From Spirosoma linguale DSM 74 (GTDB lineage: Bacteria; Bacteroidota; Bacteroidia; Cytophagales; Spirosomataceae): a DNA stretch of 64,000 nt. The position numbers were made by a program, and so were the translations under genes. The notes under the pieces are model-generated. The model was not told where the DNA came from. It saw nothing but the letters and a program-made list of their open reading frames with translations, and made no database searches. The first letter of the stretch is position 1; the number at the start of each line of letters is the position of its first letter. The stretch is taken from NCBI GenBank assembly GCA_000024525.1, contig CP001769.1, forward strand, positions 4,497,001 through 4,561,000, written 5' to 3'. Below, in pieces: positions 54,331-63,562 of this stretch.

Positions 54331-55872
54331 ATGGCCAACCAGCGTCTTCCTATGCACCTACTCCGTCAGATTCTGCTTCTCCAGCAGCAACATAAGTCTA
54401 TCCGGGATATTGCCCGTTCGCTAGGCCTGGCTCGCAATACCGTCCGGGGCTACCTGCGCATGCTTCCCGATCCGGCAACGCTTTCCCTCCCGCAACTCTC
54501 CGACCAACAGTTGGATGAGCTGGTACAAAGTCGTCCGCCTGCGCCCTCACCCGACGCCCCCCTAACTATTCTTCAACAACGATTCGCTCAGATTGACCGC
54601 GAACTGACCCGACCCGGCGTTACCCGGTATAGTCTTTGGCTGGATTACAAAGCCGAACATCCCAACGGCTATCAGTATACGCAGTTCTGCCACTATTATC
54701 AGCTTTGGAGCCAGCGGCAGCAGACCAGCATGCACATTGAGCACAAAGCGGGCGACAAACTCTTCGTCGACTTTGCGGGCAAGCGGCTCTCGCTGGTCGA
54801 CCAGACAACAGGGGAGGTTAGGCCGGTCGAGTTCTTCGTGGCCGTGCTGGGTTGCAGTCAGCTCACTTACGCCCAGGTAGTGGCTACTCAGCGCAAGGAG
54901 GACTTCATCACCGCCCTGCAAAACGCCCTGCATTACTTCGGGGGCGTACCAGCGGCCATCGTGCCCGATAACCTCAAAGCGGCTGTGATTCGCTCGGATC
55001 GCTATGAACCCCAGATCAATGAGACGCTGGCTGACTTTGCGCTCCATTATCAAACGACGATCCTGCCGGCCCGGAGCGGTAAGCCCCGCGACAAAGCTCT
55101 GGTCGAAGGAGCCGTCAACATCCTCTATCGACGCATCTACGCTCCCCTGCGCAATGAGGTCTTTCATCGACTTGACGATCTCAATGCGGCTATCCGCCCC
55201 TTACTCGACGCCCACAACCAAATGCGCTTTCAGAACCGGGGCCATAGTCGGCAGTCGCAGTTCGAGGAGCGGGAGCGAATGCACTTGATGGGGTTGCCCA
55301 ACACGGCTTATCTCATCAAACACTATGCGGGGAGCCGGGTTCAGAAAAACGGCCATGTACTGCTGTCAGAAGACAAGCATTATTACAGCGTACCCTATCG
55401 CTACATCGGCCAGTGGGTACGGCTGATCTACACGGCGTCAAGCGTTGAAGTCTACTGCCAGCACCAGCGTATTGCGACTCACCAGCGATTACAGGGACAG
55501 TACCATTACTCGACACTCAAAGAGCATTTGCCCCCAGCCCATCAGTGGATCAGTGACTGGAGCCCGGAGACGTTCGTCCGTCGGGCCGACCGCATTGGCC
55601 CCCAAACCCGGCAGGCCGTCGAAGCCATCCTAACGAGCCGGGCGCATCCCGAACAGGCTTATAAGTCGTGCCAGGGTGTACTAAGTCTGGAAAAGAAAGT
55701 GGGTAGAGAACGTCTGGAGCGGGCCTGCCAACGGGCGTTGTGCTACCAGAGCGTGAGCTACAAAGTCATCCGATCCATCATCGAACGCGGGCTGGATACG
55801 CTCTCCGATGCCAGTCCTGTCAGCTCAGTACCCAGCCATGAAAACATCCGGGGCGCATCAGCCTACCAGTAA
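54331..55872 (+). CDS. istA: IS21 transposase IstA
   Basis: 513 residues. HTH near the N-terminus (SIRDIARSLGLARNTVRGYL), then DDE core: Asp in LFVDFAGKRL, Asp in IVPDNLKAAV and Glu in LVEGAVNILY, and the C-terminal beta domain with YYSVPYRYIGQWV. IstA cuts and joins the ends with help from IstB. The gene starts 6 bp after the last left-end repeat. Confidence 0.95.
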   Translation: MANQRLPMHLLRQILLLQQQHKSIRDIARSLGLARNTVRGYLRMLPDPATLSLPQLSDQQLDELVQSRPPAPSPDAPLTILQQRFAQIDRELTRPGVTRYSLWLDYKAEHPNGYQYTQFCHYYQLWSQRQQTSMHIEHKAGDKLFVDFAGKRLSLVDQTTGEVRPVEFFVAVLGCSQLTYAQVVATQRKEDFITALQNALHYFGGVPAAIVPDNLKAAVIRSDRYEPQINETLADFALHYQTTILPARSGKPRDKALVEGAVNILYRRIYAPLRNEVFHRLDDLNAAIRPLLDAHNQMRFQNRGHSRQSQFEERERMHLMGLPNTAYLIKHYAGSRVQKNGHVLLSEDKHYYSVPYRYIGQWVRLIYTASSVEVYCQHQRIATHQRLQGQYHYSTLKEHLPPAHQWISDWSPETFVRRADRIGPQTRQAVEAILTSRAHPEQAYKSCQGVLSLEKKVGRERLERACQRALCYQSVSYKVIRSIIERGLDTLSDASPVSSVPSHENIRGASAYQ

Positions 55873-55920
55873 AGCCGAGCCAATCAACACACGTACCAAC
55901 TACAAAAGGGAATAAAAAGT

Positions 55921-56664
55921 ATGAATAACCAAGCGACACTTGACCGACTACGGGACCTTAAACTGGTGGGCATGTATCAGGCCTTCGAGACCCTGCTTCG
56001 CCTACCCCTTCACCAGCAACCGCCTGCCGACGAACTGCTGGCCCAGCTTACTGAAGCTGAACATGAGTACCGTCAACACCGACGCACCCAGATGGCCATC
56101 CGGGCGGCCCGCTTTCGCTATCAGGCCTCGCTGGAAGAGTTGCACTACGGCCCTGGCCGCAACCTGGATAAGACGCTGGTGCTTCGTTTGGCCGACTGCC
56201 GCTTCATCGATCGAGCCGAGAATATCTTCCTGACGGGATCAACTGGCTGCGGCAAAAGTTACGTGGCTTCGGCCCTGGGCTATCAGGCCTGTCAGCTGGG
56301 GTATCGGGTGGGTTATCACAATCTGATCCGGCTCATACAGCGACTGCAACTGGCTAAAGCCGACGGCTCCTACCAGCGGGAGATGAGTCGTCTGGAGCGG
56401 CAACACCTGCTCATTCTGGATGACTGGGGCTTACAACCCCTTGATCAGAATGGCCGATTGGCCCTGTTACAGATCATGGAGGACCGGCATGGCAAGGCCG
56501 CTACGATCATCACCTCGCAACTGCCGGTGAGTAAATGGCACGAATACATCGACGATCCTACCTTGGCCGATGCCATCCTGGACCGGCTAACTCACAAGGC
56601 TCATCGGATGGAGTTGAAGGGTGAATCGATGCGACGCAAGCAAAGTCTTGCGGCTGAGAAATAA
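55921..56664 (+). CDS. istB: IS21 helper ATPase IstB
   Basis: 247 residues of the AAA+/DnaC-like type. Walker A GSTGCGKSY near 105, Walker B HLLILDDWG near 162, sensor-1 IITSQL. IstB binds target DNA, forms ATP-dependent oligomers and loads IstA. It follows istA by 48 bp. Confidence 0.95.
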   Translation: MNNQATLDRLRDLKLVGMYQAFETLLRLPLHQQPPADELLAQLTEAEHEYRQHRRTQMAIRAARFRYQASLEELHYGPGRNLDKTLVLRLADCRFIDRAENIFLTGSTGCGKSYVASALGYQACQLGYRVGYHNLIRLIQRLQLAKADGSYQREMSRLERQHLLILDDWGLQPLDQNGRLALLQIMEDRHGKAATIITSQLPVSKWHEYIDDPTLADAILDRLTHKAHRMELKGESMRRKQSLAAEK

Positions 56665-56752
56665 AGTGTACTAACTTTGAGCGGTTCCTACCCACAGGCG
56701 GGGTGGGTCAGTTTGCTCCGAAACGCCTGGGTCACTTTGTCCGGAATACATA

Positions 56753-56851
56753 TGAGACGAAGGAGCATTTTCTTATCTGCTTCTGAAATGGGGCATTTTA
56801 GTAGACGTATTTTTTAATACTTGTCCAACAACATTATCCGTCCTATGCGAC
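56753..56851 (+). repeat. Family A repeat, right half, split by the IS21 element
   Basis: TGAGACGAAGGAGCATTTTC, TTATCTGCTTCTGAAATGGG, GCATTTTAGTAGACG and a worn right end CTTGTCCAACAACATTATCC to 56851. Joined to 54162-54191 it makes one continuous copy. Confidence 0.85.
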
Positions 56852-57037
56852 TGTTACATATTGATTAAATAGGGGCGTAGGGATAGGCCAAACAGGACGA
56901 GTTTGTTTCGGTAAATCCCAGTTCGCGGTTAACACTTATATAACGAATAAAAAAGATGGACCACTTTATCGTCTATTTTACCCATACTACTTTTACCATA
57001 TTTAAATATTTACGTATCATTGTTATGCGTAAATAAA

Positions 57038-57976
57038 ATGTATATGAGTATATCATTCTGGAAACACTATCCACAGTTAGATCAGGATGGGAGGATGCTG
57101 GCCCAGGCAACAATAGCCTATCAACAACGATTTCAGTTCGACTTCGTTAAATTAACCCCGGCAGGTACCTGGCTGGCCGTTTGTTACGGGGCGGTTGATG
57201 CTTGTCAAGGAGATCATCTGGGACGGCGGACCATTATTAAGCCCTGCGTAAACAATTGGCAGGATTGGCAACAACTGCCCTTGTTTGGCCATCCCTACTT
57301 CCCTCAGATGTTAACTCAACAACTTATCGCTTCCCGAATGGTCAGTCAGGCTATGGAGGAGGTTGACGTTTGTGCTACTGTATTCAGCCCCCTTTCTCAG
57401 GCCATCCAGATTGCGGGCCTTGATACGTTTATAAAACAGCTGGAGAAGTACCCGGAGGAAGTTGAAAAAGGCTTGACCCGAATTACCCGTAATACCAACT
57501 TTGTGCTTGATGAGTTAGCCGAATCAGGCATCAAACGCTTGTTTTACGTAATGCAACATACTCAGGAACATGTATTTCCAGCTACTCAGTACCACCAAAT
57601 TGCGGCTCGTCATGACCTTGCCTGCCTAGGTTATTCTGCTTCTATTTTTAAGGATACCCTCGTTCATCTGCATGGCGAAAACGTATATTGGGGCTTATCA
57701 TCGTCCATACGTGGGGTTCGAATTCATTATGGTATCCACCCGACCAATCCGGCACCGGTTGGCCTGGCCCAACAAGCTCAGCTACCGGTTGTAGCCGGCA
57801 TTCCCGTCAGCGAATTAACGCGGATTACGTCTAAACAGCAAGCCCAACAATTACTGGAGCTACATTTCACTGATACAGCCGAACCGCTTTTGACGGGTAA
57901 TTGTGTTTTGCCCCTTAACTTTTCGGATCAGCAAACGGACTTCTGGATACAATCCTTTTCACAGCTACTTAATTAA
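57038..57976 (+). CDS. Uroporphyrinogen-decarboxylase-superfamily protein
   Basis: 312 residues from ATG 57038; a second ATG at 57044 and a TTG at 57020 are alternatives. SFWKHYPQLDQDGRMLAQAT, FDFVKLTPAGTWLAVCYGAV, CATVFSPLSQAIQIAG and the late LVHLHGENVYW follow the URO-D / methyltransferase (MtaA-like) barrel. The HemE Arg and Asp of the porphyrin site and the Zn-binding His-x-Cys of MtaA were not seen, so heme synthesis or methyl transfer is not supported. Its stop shares one base with the start of the synthetase gene (TAATG), which marks an operon. It may make or modify the acid used by that synthetase; inference only. Confidence 0.75.
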   Translation: MYMSISFWKHYPQLDQDGRMLAQATIAYQQRFQFDFVKLTPAGTWLAVCYGAVDACQGDHLGRRTIIKPCVNNWQDWQQLPLFGHPYFPQMLTQQLIASRMVSQAMEEVDVCATVFSPLSQAIQIAGLDTFIKQLEKYPEEVEKGLTRITRNTNFVLDELAESGIKRLFYVMQHTQEHVFPATQYHQIAARHDLACLGYSASIFKDTLVHLHGENVYWGLSSSIRGVRIHYGIHPTNPAPVGLAQQAQLPVVAGIPVSELTRITSKQQAQQLLELHFTDTAEPLLTGNCVLPLNFSDQQTDFWIQSFSQLLN

Positions 57977-60579
57977 TGCTACCGGTCCCCGCTTTAGATT
58001 ACCAGGGCCCTACAACCCTTCCCTATACACCCTTGCCTGAGGACTACCTTACGCTCCCTTTATTTACTCTTTTTATTCGGCAGGTTCGCCAGCGACCCGA
58101 TAAGCTAGCCATCTGGGATGGCGTTGCTGGTTATACTTACCATCAGCTTGGCCAGTATAGTGGTCGAATTGCCCAGACCCTGGGTCAATTGAAGCATAGG
58201 CAACAGCAGCCAATTGGCATATGGCTTGAAAACGACCGGCAGTTTATTGCCGTGATGCTGGCCGCTCTGGCCGTGGGCAGGCCTTACGTGGCTTTCGATG
58301 TTACCATGCCGTTAGCTTATAACTTAGCGTTAGCCAAACAAGCTAACATTGGCGATATGATCAGTATTGCAGCGCACAAAGCCGATCTACAAACGCTTGA
58401 GGCTCCGGTGCTTTATCTGGACATATTGCCAGAAGGGGGGAGTAGTTCCTGTTTCCAACCCACGGCGACAGGCGATAGCTTGGCCTATATAATTTATACA
58501 TCAGGCACAACGGGAACGCCAAAGGGGGTGTATCAGAACCAGCGCAACCTGCTCCATGACGTCAGTCAATATATTGATTCCATTCATCTGTCGGCGCACG
58601 ACCGACTTTCACTTTTGTACTCCCCCACAGTGAATGGTGCCCTGCGTGATATCTTTGGCACTTTGCTCACGGGGGCTACCCTGTACATCCGCAACCTACG
58701 CCATCATGGCTTAGCCTCACTGGCCGCCTTTATCACTACCTATCAGCTCACTATTTATCATTCAGTACCCTCTATTTTTAGAGCCTTTTTACTCACCGCC
58801 GGCTCCCAGACATTTCCCTCCGTCCGGTTAGTATATCTGGCCGGTGATCGGATCGTAAATCAGGATGTGGAGAGCTATAAACGGCATTTCCTCCCCCACG
58901 CTTTTCTTTATATCGGGATCGGTTCGACGGAAAACGCAACCATTTATCGGCAGTGGTTTGTTACGCATACTACCCGGATCGGCGATGAGCCACTACCTGT
59001 TGGCTATGCAGTTGCTGATCGAAGGATGTACCTGCAGTCGACGGATGGCTCGCCAACGCCCTTGGGTGAGACAGGCGAAATCGTCGTTGAAAGCGCTTTT
59101 ATGGCGTTGGGATATTGGCAGAATCCGGCATTGACTCAAGCCACATTTACCCAAACCGAAAGTGGCCGCCAGTTCCGGACCGGCGACTTAGGTCGTATAC
59201 GCCCGGATGGATTACTAGAATTTATTGGCCGAAAAGACCGACAAATCAAAGTAGCCGGGCATCGGATCGAACTAGCAGCGGTCGAAGCGGTCATTCGTCA
59301 GATCCCATGGGTACAAGATACCGTGGTTATTGGTCGGCCAGTCGCCAGCGAGTACGTATTAGTGGCTTACCTGGTGAGTAGAACCCCATCACCGGCAATG
59401 GATCAAGCGGCCCTGCTGGAGTACTGCCGGGCGCGGTTACCCGTTTATATGGTCCCTAAGCACTGGGAATCTATTGCTGAAATTCCCCTGCTGGCCAACT
59501 TCAAAGTGGATTTATCGGCCCTGCGGCGGCTGGATGCACAACGCACCCTTCAAGTAAACGCATCGTCGAGTGTGACTCCCGCGAATGGTTCTGCCATGAC
59601 TACGGCCGGGATAAAACGGGTGTTGAAGGAAGCTTGGTGTGCCACCGGAGCAGGCTTACCAACCGCTTACGAGCGAAATGAAAGCTGGCGCAGTGGAGGC
59701 GGTTCTTCTCTGGACGCCGTTGCTTTCCTGCTTAAGCTGGAGGCAGCACTAAACGTGCAGATCCCGTCCGAGTGGATACATAGTCAGATGATTCCTTTGG
59801 CTCTTGAAAAGCAGTTGCTGAAGCGGGTTGGCCTTATGCCGGAACCTTTAGTTTCTTCAGTTTCTCGTCCCGTTATTTATTTTTTCTCGGCATTCGACGG
59901 TTTAGGGCCCGGCTCAGTTGAGCTGCTACGTGATTTGCAAACCTGGGGGGAGGTTAACCTGATCAGCTACCCAGATGTAACGGCTCTACGTTTCTTCGAC
60001 ATTGATTTTGAATCATATATAGCTACCCTCATGATCCAGATCGCCAGCTTGCCTCCAGCTCAGGTAATAATTGGGGTTTGTAGTGGAACCTATCCTGCTC
60101 ATGAGGTGGCCCGTCGATTGTATCAACCCAGTGGTACTTCACCGGCTTTAGTATTGGTAGACTACTTTGCCCCCGGGCAGCAACCCATTACCAAGTTTGC
60201 CACCCAAGGCTTGGTCGGCTTATGGCGATCCATCCGAAGTAAAAGCCCCTACCAACTACTCCAAGCATTTAGTCGGCGATTTTTACCAAACCGGGTTTAT
60301 CGTCAGTTGAAACAGTATCATCAGCAGGATCCCCGTCGGGCCTATAAAGTACTGGAACGGACGGTACGTCTGGCTTTTCTACCTCAACAGGTTTATTTAT
60401 TACGCATGAGTGAAAATCATTTGGATGCAGATTTAGGATGGGAAGGCTATTGCGGAGCTCTGATTATAAAGTCATTTTCGTTCAGCCACAGGGGCATGTT
60501 AAGAGATGCCAACCACCGAAGAATTCTTGTCGACTCGCTACGCCATATCGAATCAGAACATCAAGTTTCAGTGAGGTAG
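57976..60579 (+). CDS. One-module synthetase: adenylation, carrier and thioesterase domains
   Basis: 867 residues. A domain about 25-525: A3 AYIIYTSGTTGTPKG (170-184), A5 GIGSTENATI near 314, A7 RTGDL (401-405), A8 RQIKVAGHRIEL, A10 NFKVD with Lys510. The carrier domain is about 545-620 with GGGSSLDA, Ser578 for phosphopantetheine. Thioesterase is about 630-860: GVCSG with Cys702 in the nucleophile place, Asp729 in VLVDYF and His838. No condensation domain. In the pocket, SPTVNGALRDIFGTLLTGAT places Asn220 where Asp235 of GrsA binds the amino group. So the substrate may lack an alpha-amino group. Tri-domain A-T-TE enzymes can release aryl-acid dimers or lactones. The product here is unknown. 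Confidence 0.88.
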   Translation: MLPVPALDYQGPTTLPYTPLPEDYLTLPLFTLFIRQVRQRPDKLAIWDGVAGYTYHQLGQYSGRIAQTLGQLKHRQQQPIGIWLENDRQFIAVMLAALAVGRPYVAFDVTMPLAYNLALAKQANIGDMISIAAHKADLQTLEAPVLYLDILPEGGSSSCFQPTATGDSLAYIIYTSGTTGTPKGVYQNQRNLLHDVSQYIDSIHLSAHDRLSLLYSPTVNGALRDIFGTLLTGATLYIRNLRHHGLASLAAFITTYQLTIYHSVPSIFRAFLLTAGSQTFPSVRLVYLAGDRIVNQDVESYKRHFLPHAFLYIGIGSTENATIYRQWFVTHTTRIGDEPLPVGYAVADRRMYLQSTDGSPTPLGETGEIVVESAFMALGYWQNPALTQATFTQTESGRQFRTGDLGRIRPDGLLEFIGRKDRQIKVAGHRIELAAVEAVIRQIPWVQDTVVIGRPVASEYVLVAYLVSRTPSPAMDQAALLEYCRARLPVYMVPKHWESIAEIPLLANFKVDLSALRRLDAQRTLQVNASSSVTPANGSAMTTAGIKRVLKEAWCATGAGLPTAYERNESWRSGGGSSLDAVAFLLKLEAALNVQIPSEWIHSQMIPLALEKQLLKRVGLMPEPLVSSVSRPVIYFFSAFDGLGPGSVELLRDLQTWGEVNLISYPDVTALRFFDIDFESYIATLMIQIASLPPAQVIIGVCSGTYPAHEVARRLYQPSGTSPALVLVDYFAPGQQPITKFATQGLVGLWRSIRSKSPYQLLQAFSRRFLPNRVYRQLKQYHQQDPRRAYKVLERTVRLAFLPQQVYLLRMSENHLDADLGWEGYCGALIIKSFSFSHRGMLRDANHRRILVDSLRHIESEHQVSVR

Positions 60580-60816
60580 AGTCTGCGTTACGATCCGCTT
60601 AAACAGGCCAATGCTTAACGAAGCAAGGCATGTTGATCGTCCGTTAGAAGTGGATTACGGTTCAGGGCCTGTAGCCAACTGCGTCAATAGGCGACTTCTA
60701 CCCGTCTAAGCAGGTGCCCTAAACTGGTTCTTCTAACTCGTTGAATCCCATTTGTGGCTCAGCCCAGGAAGTAAGTTGTAGCTAACATAAACTAGCAACA
60801 GTTAATTAGTAATGAA

Positions 60817-60885
60817 ATCACGGGAATCTAGACTTTCTGATAGCGGACTAAAACAGGCTATTAGAAAGTCTAGATTACCCGTGAT
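60817..60885. terminator. Long imperfect inverted repeat after the synthetase operon
   Basis: Arms 60817-60844 and 60857-60885 pair over 28-29 bp with one bulge and one mismatch, loop 12 nt. There is no T-run, and it lies 240 bp past the stop, so it could be a terminator, an mRNA end-protecting stem or a separate small mobile repeat. Confidence 0.5.
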
Positions 60886-60965
60886 CAGCTGCTCACAAAT
60901 TGTTTTCTGAATGGCCATATTTTAGTCATCGTTAGAAATTACATAGTAACTACTGGTGCATTACT

Positions 60966-61040
60966 TGTCTTATAAATTGCTCCTCAGAGTGAAATGGAGG
61001 AGCTTGTTTTATGTTGTAACTGCTTCTTTGGGTGCGTTCT
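60966..61040 (+). repeat. Intergenic repeat family A, core copy with compensating changes
   Basis: TGTCTTATAAATTGCTCCTC, then GTGAAATGGAGGAGC, TGTAACTGCTTCTTTGGG. The second arms read GCTCCTC and GAGGAGC, still paired. Confidence 0.65.
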
Positions 61041-61099
61041 CTGAAACGGACCCTTTTTCCAGTTTACCAAATCAATCCCTAAAACGGCTCAGACTTTTA

Positions 61100-62440
61100 C
61101 TAATTACAATACTCACTAATCACCTTATATGCCGGGGTGTAACCTAGCTCACCGGCTTTGGACAGATCCAGGCAGCCGCCGTTTTCGTCGCCCAGACTAT
61201 GCTTGATGAGCCCGCGTACATAGAATACTTCAGCATAGCCGGGCTTTAGTTTGATCGCGCTGTTGCAATCGGTGAGGGCGCCCTTCTGGTCACCCTGGGC
61301 CGACTTGATTAGGCCCAGGGTGAAATACGCTTCGGCATAAGCCGGATTGAGTTCAATGGCCTTAGTAAGGTCTATAATGGCCGCTTTTGAGTCACCCTGC
61401 CTGTGTTTACTGACGCCCCGGCTGAAGTAGGCTTCGGCGCGTTCGCTGCCTAACTCGTTAATTTTGTCACGTTCCTGAACGACGTTCCGCAGGTTATCGA
61501 GGATAGCATGGCTTATCCGGCCGTTGTAAACCACTTTTGTCTCGACATAAACATTGTTTACCTCAATAGCCTGGTTGAAATCCTGAACGGCCCCTTTTTG
61601 ATCGCCAAGTTTGCTACGGCAAAAACCCCGCCCATAATAGGCCCGGTAATGATCCGGCTTTAACGCCAGCGCCCGCTCATAATCAGGCAGTGCACCTTTA
61701 TAATCGTCGAGCTTTCCTTTTGCATAACCCCGATGGAAATAGGATTCGCTGTCTTGCGGGCTTAACTCGATCGCTTTGTTAAGGTCGGTAATGGCACCAG
61801 TAAAGTCATTCAGTTCAACTTTCGATGTGCCCCGGCCTGCATAGGCTTGTGCCCGCTTTGGGCTAATCTCAATAACTTTCGTAAAATCAAGTATACTTCC
61901 GGCGAAGTCGTTCAATTTCTGTTTAGTGACCGCACGAGCGTAATAGGCATAGGCATTGACCGGCTCCAGTTCGATGGCTTTTGAGAAGTCGGTCAGAGCC
62001 CCCTGGTATTGGTCAAGGCGGCTCCGGCTAATTCCCCGGTTATAATAGGCCTGGGGGGCGTCTGGGTTAAGTTCAATGGAACGGCCGAAGTCGAGTATAG
62101 CACCACGATGGTCCTCCTGCCGACTTTTGCTAACGCCCCGACTGAGGTAAGCCAGGGCGTCTTTACTGTTGAGTTCGATTGCCTTGTCGTAATCGAGAAT
62201 GGCGCCCCGGTGATCTTTTAAAGTAGCTTTGGCTAACCCCCGGTTGTAATAGCTGGGCGCATTTTCGGGGTTCATGGTAATGGCCATACTGAAGGCCTGG
62301 AGAGCACCGGTAAAATCACTTGATTTACTGCGGTTAACTCCACTTTCAAAGAACTCAACCGCAGTCTGTTGAGCAGTAACGGTCATAGAAAGACTGCTTC
62401 CCACAAATAGGCAAGCAATCGGCAATAAATGTCGCTTCAT
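61100..62440 (-). CDS. Secreted tetratricopeptide-repeat protein
   Basis: 446 residues. Signal peptide (LLPIACLFVGSSLSMTVTAQ), then about 11-12 TPR units of 34 residues with the pattern AYYNRGxxKxxLxDxxGAI, LDFxKAIELNP. A less regular stretch lies near 295-330 (VYVETKVVYNGRISHAILDN). The end (GGCLDLSKAGELGYTPAYKV) is Sel1-like. TPRs bind partner proteins; it is likely periplasmic. No partner gene is adjacent. Confidence 0.88.
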   Translation of the reverse strand: MKRHLLPIACLFVGSSLSMTVTAQQTAVEFFESGVNRSKSSDFTGALQAFSMAITMNPENAPSYYNRGLAKATLKDHRGAILDYDKAIELNSKDALAYLSRGVSKSRQEDHRGAILDFGRSIELNPDAPQAYYNRGISRSRLDQYQGALTDFSKAIELEPVNAYAYYARAVTKQKLNDFAGSILDFTKVIEISPKRAQAYAGRGTSKVELNDFTGAITDLNKAIELSPQDSESYFHRGYAKGKLDDYKGALPDYERALALKPDHYRAYYGRGFCRSKLGDQKGAVQDFNQAIEVNNVYVETKVVYNGRISHAILDNLRNVVQERDKINELGSERAEAYFSRGVSKHRQGDSKAAIIDLTKAIELNPAYAEAYFTLGLIKSAQGDQKGALTDCNSAIKLKPGYAEVFYVRGLIKHSLGDENGGCLDLSKAGELGYTPAYKVISEYCN

Positions 62441-63562
62441 TTGTTCAATAAAAGTTATGGTGAGTTTTTTACTTCATGAGCAGTACCACTTTCTGGAGAA
62501 AGTATGCTATACGGCCCCTGGTCTCTGTTTAGTTTAGTCCTTTTTTAGTAGGTATAAGAGTAGTGTACAAGCACAGCCAAGTAGGTATCAAAGCGAAACT
62601 ACGTGCGACTACTTTCCTTTCTGTAGCCATGTGATGGGTAAGCTGTTTCCGGTAATAGCTTATTATTAGCGATAAATGGTGTTATTGTTTGCTTGTCATA
62701 GCTATATATAACTATTCACAACACATTTAGGAAATAAATAATAATCATGCATAATATTGGCTTGTCAATGTTCATTTTCGGTAATATATAAACGACGTAT
62801 AGGATAGAGGAAAACAGAATCTTCCCTATAGTCCCATAAAGACGCCGTTGGCCTTAATGCCGCAGTAACCCGGCAAACAATCCGTTGGGTGGGTATCCCT
62901 ACCCTGATCAGGGGGTGACACAGAGAACTTGACAATGCTGGCTAGCCGGTTCAAGCCAACCCTGTGGGTGGGTTCCGATCTGTTCATCCGCTTAGCTGGC
63001 GGCTATCCGTATGCTGCGAACCGAAGTTGACAATTATTAAAATTACCATTTCTTCGAACCCTCTTTTCGTAAGTTCATCGCTTGTGGAGAGGATTCACGT
63101 ACTTAGCATACATACACTCCGATCTTAATCGCTTTAAGCCAGATTGGGGCTTTTGGTTACCGATAACATCCTCGATATTACTGGTAATGAAAAGCCCCAA
63201 TGGCCTACACATCCCTAAACAGCACTGCCTACTCTTTACGCCTATAAACGCACAAAATTTAATTGATTTCGATTTTCTAGTAAGTTACGGTATGTCAAAG
63301 GTAGGAGACGGAATACCTGGAGTGAATGATCAAAATCATACCTTGTCGAGAATCATATCATATCCTGGGTACATACGACCTACTCGTATCAAATAATGCC
63401 TTAAAAATAGATAGGCCTCTGGTAGACCATATGGGGGCTTATAGCTATCAGACGGATCAGTGCATAACCATCCCATTGGCTAACCGTCCTCACGCTACGA
63501 GTGGATTGAGCGGATGAACTTAGAAGCTATTAAGCTAATGTTAATATGAATACATATTCGGA
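62441..63562. other. Long stretch without a recognisable gene
   Basis: 1.1 kb. 62441-62820 is AT-rich. 62821-63060 is GC-richer with short inverted repeats (GGGTATCCCTACCC near 62891). A 104-codon frame at 63082-63396 has no known likeness and odd composition. It may be eroded sequence linked with the truncated PAS gene beside it. Confidence 0.4.

Larger units (their letters stand above)
54192..56752 (+). mobile_element. IS21-family element, complete (2561 bp)
   Basis: Ends TGTGTATTTCGGA at the left and the complement TATGTATTCCGGA at the right. A 7-bp target duplication TGAGACG flanks it (54185-54191, 56753-56759), in the usual 4-8 bp range. It carries istA and istB, both whole, so it may be active. 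Confidence 0.92.
60580..61099. other. Intergenic stretch with a long hairpin and a family A copy
   Basis: The hairpin is at 60817-60885 and the family A core at 60966-61040. Nothing else coding was seen. Confidence 0.5.

Noticed and set aside
55004..55288. Alternative frames inside istA and istB
   Set aside because: They are shadows of the two well supported IS21 genes.
57038..57976. Assignment as heme enzyme HemE or as MtaA methyltransferase
   Set aside because: Catalytic residues of HemE and the zinc motif of MtaA were not found, so only the superfamily is claimed.
1966..60990. CRISPR array, because of many similar short repeats
   Set aside because: Copies are kilobases apart, differ from each other and have no regular spacers or cas genes.
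62930..62980. GGTTCAAGCC, possible tRNA end
   Set aside because: The arms do not pair as a tRNA and no anticodon stem was found.
63082..63396. 104-codon plus-strand frame
   Set aside because: No family likeness, unusual composition, and it sits in apparently eroded sequence.
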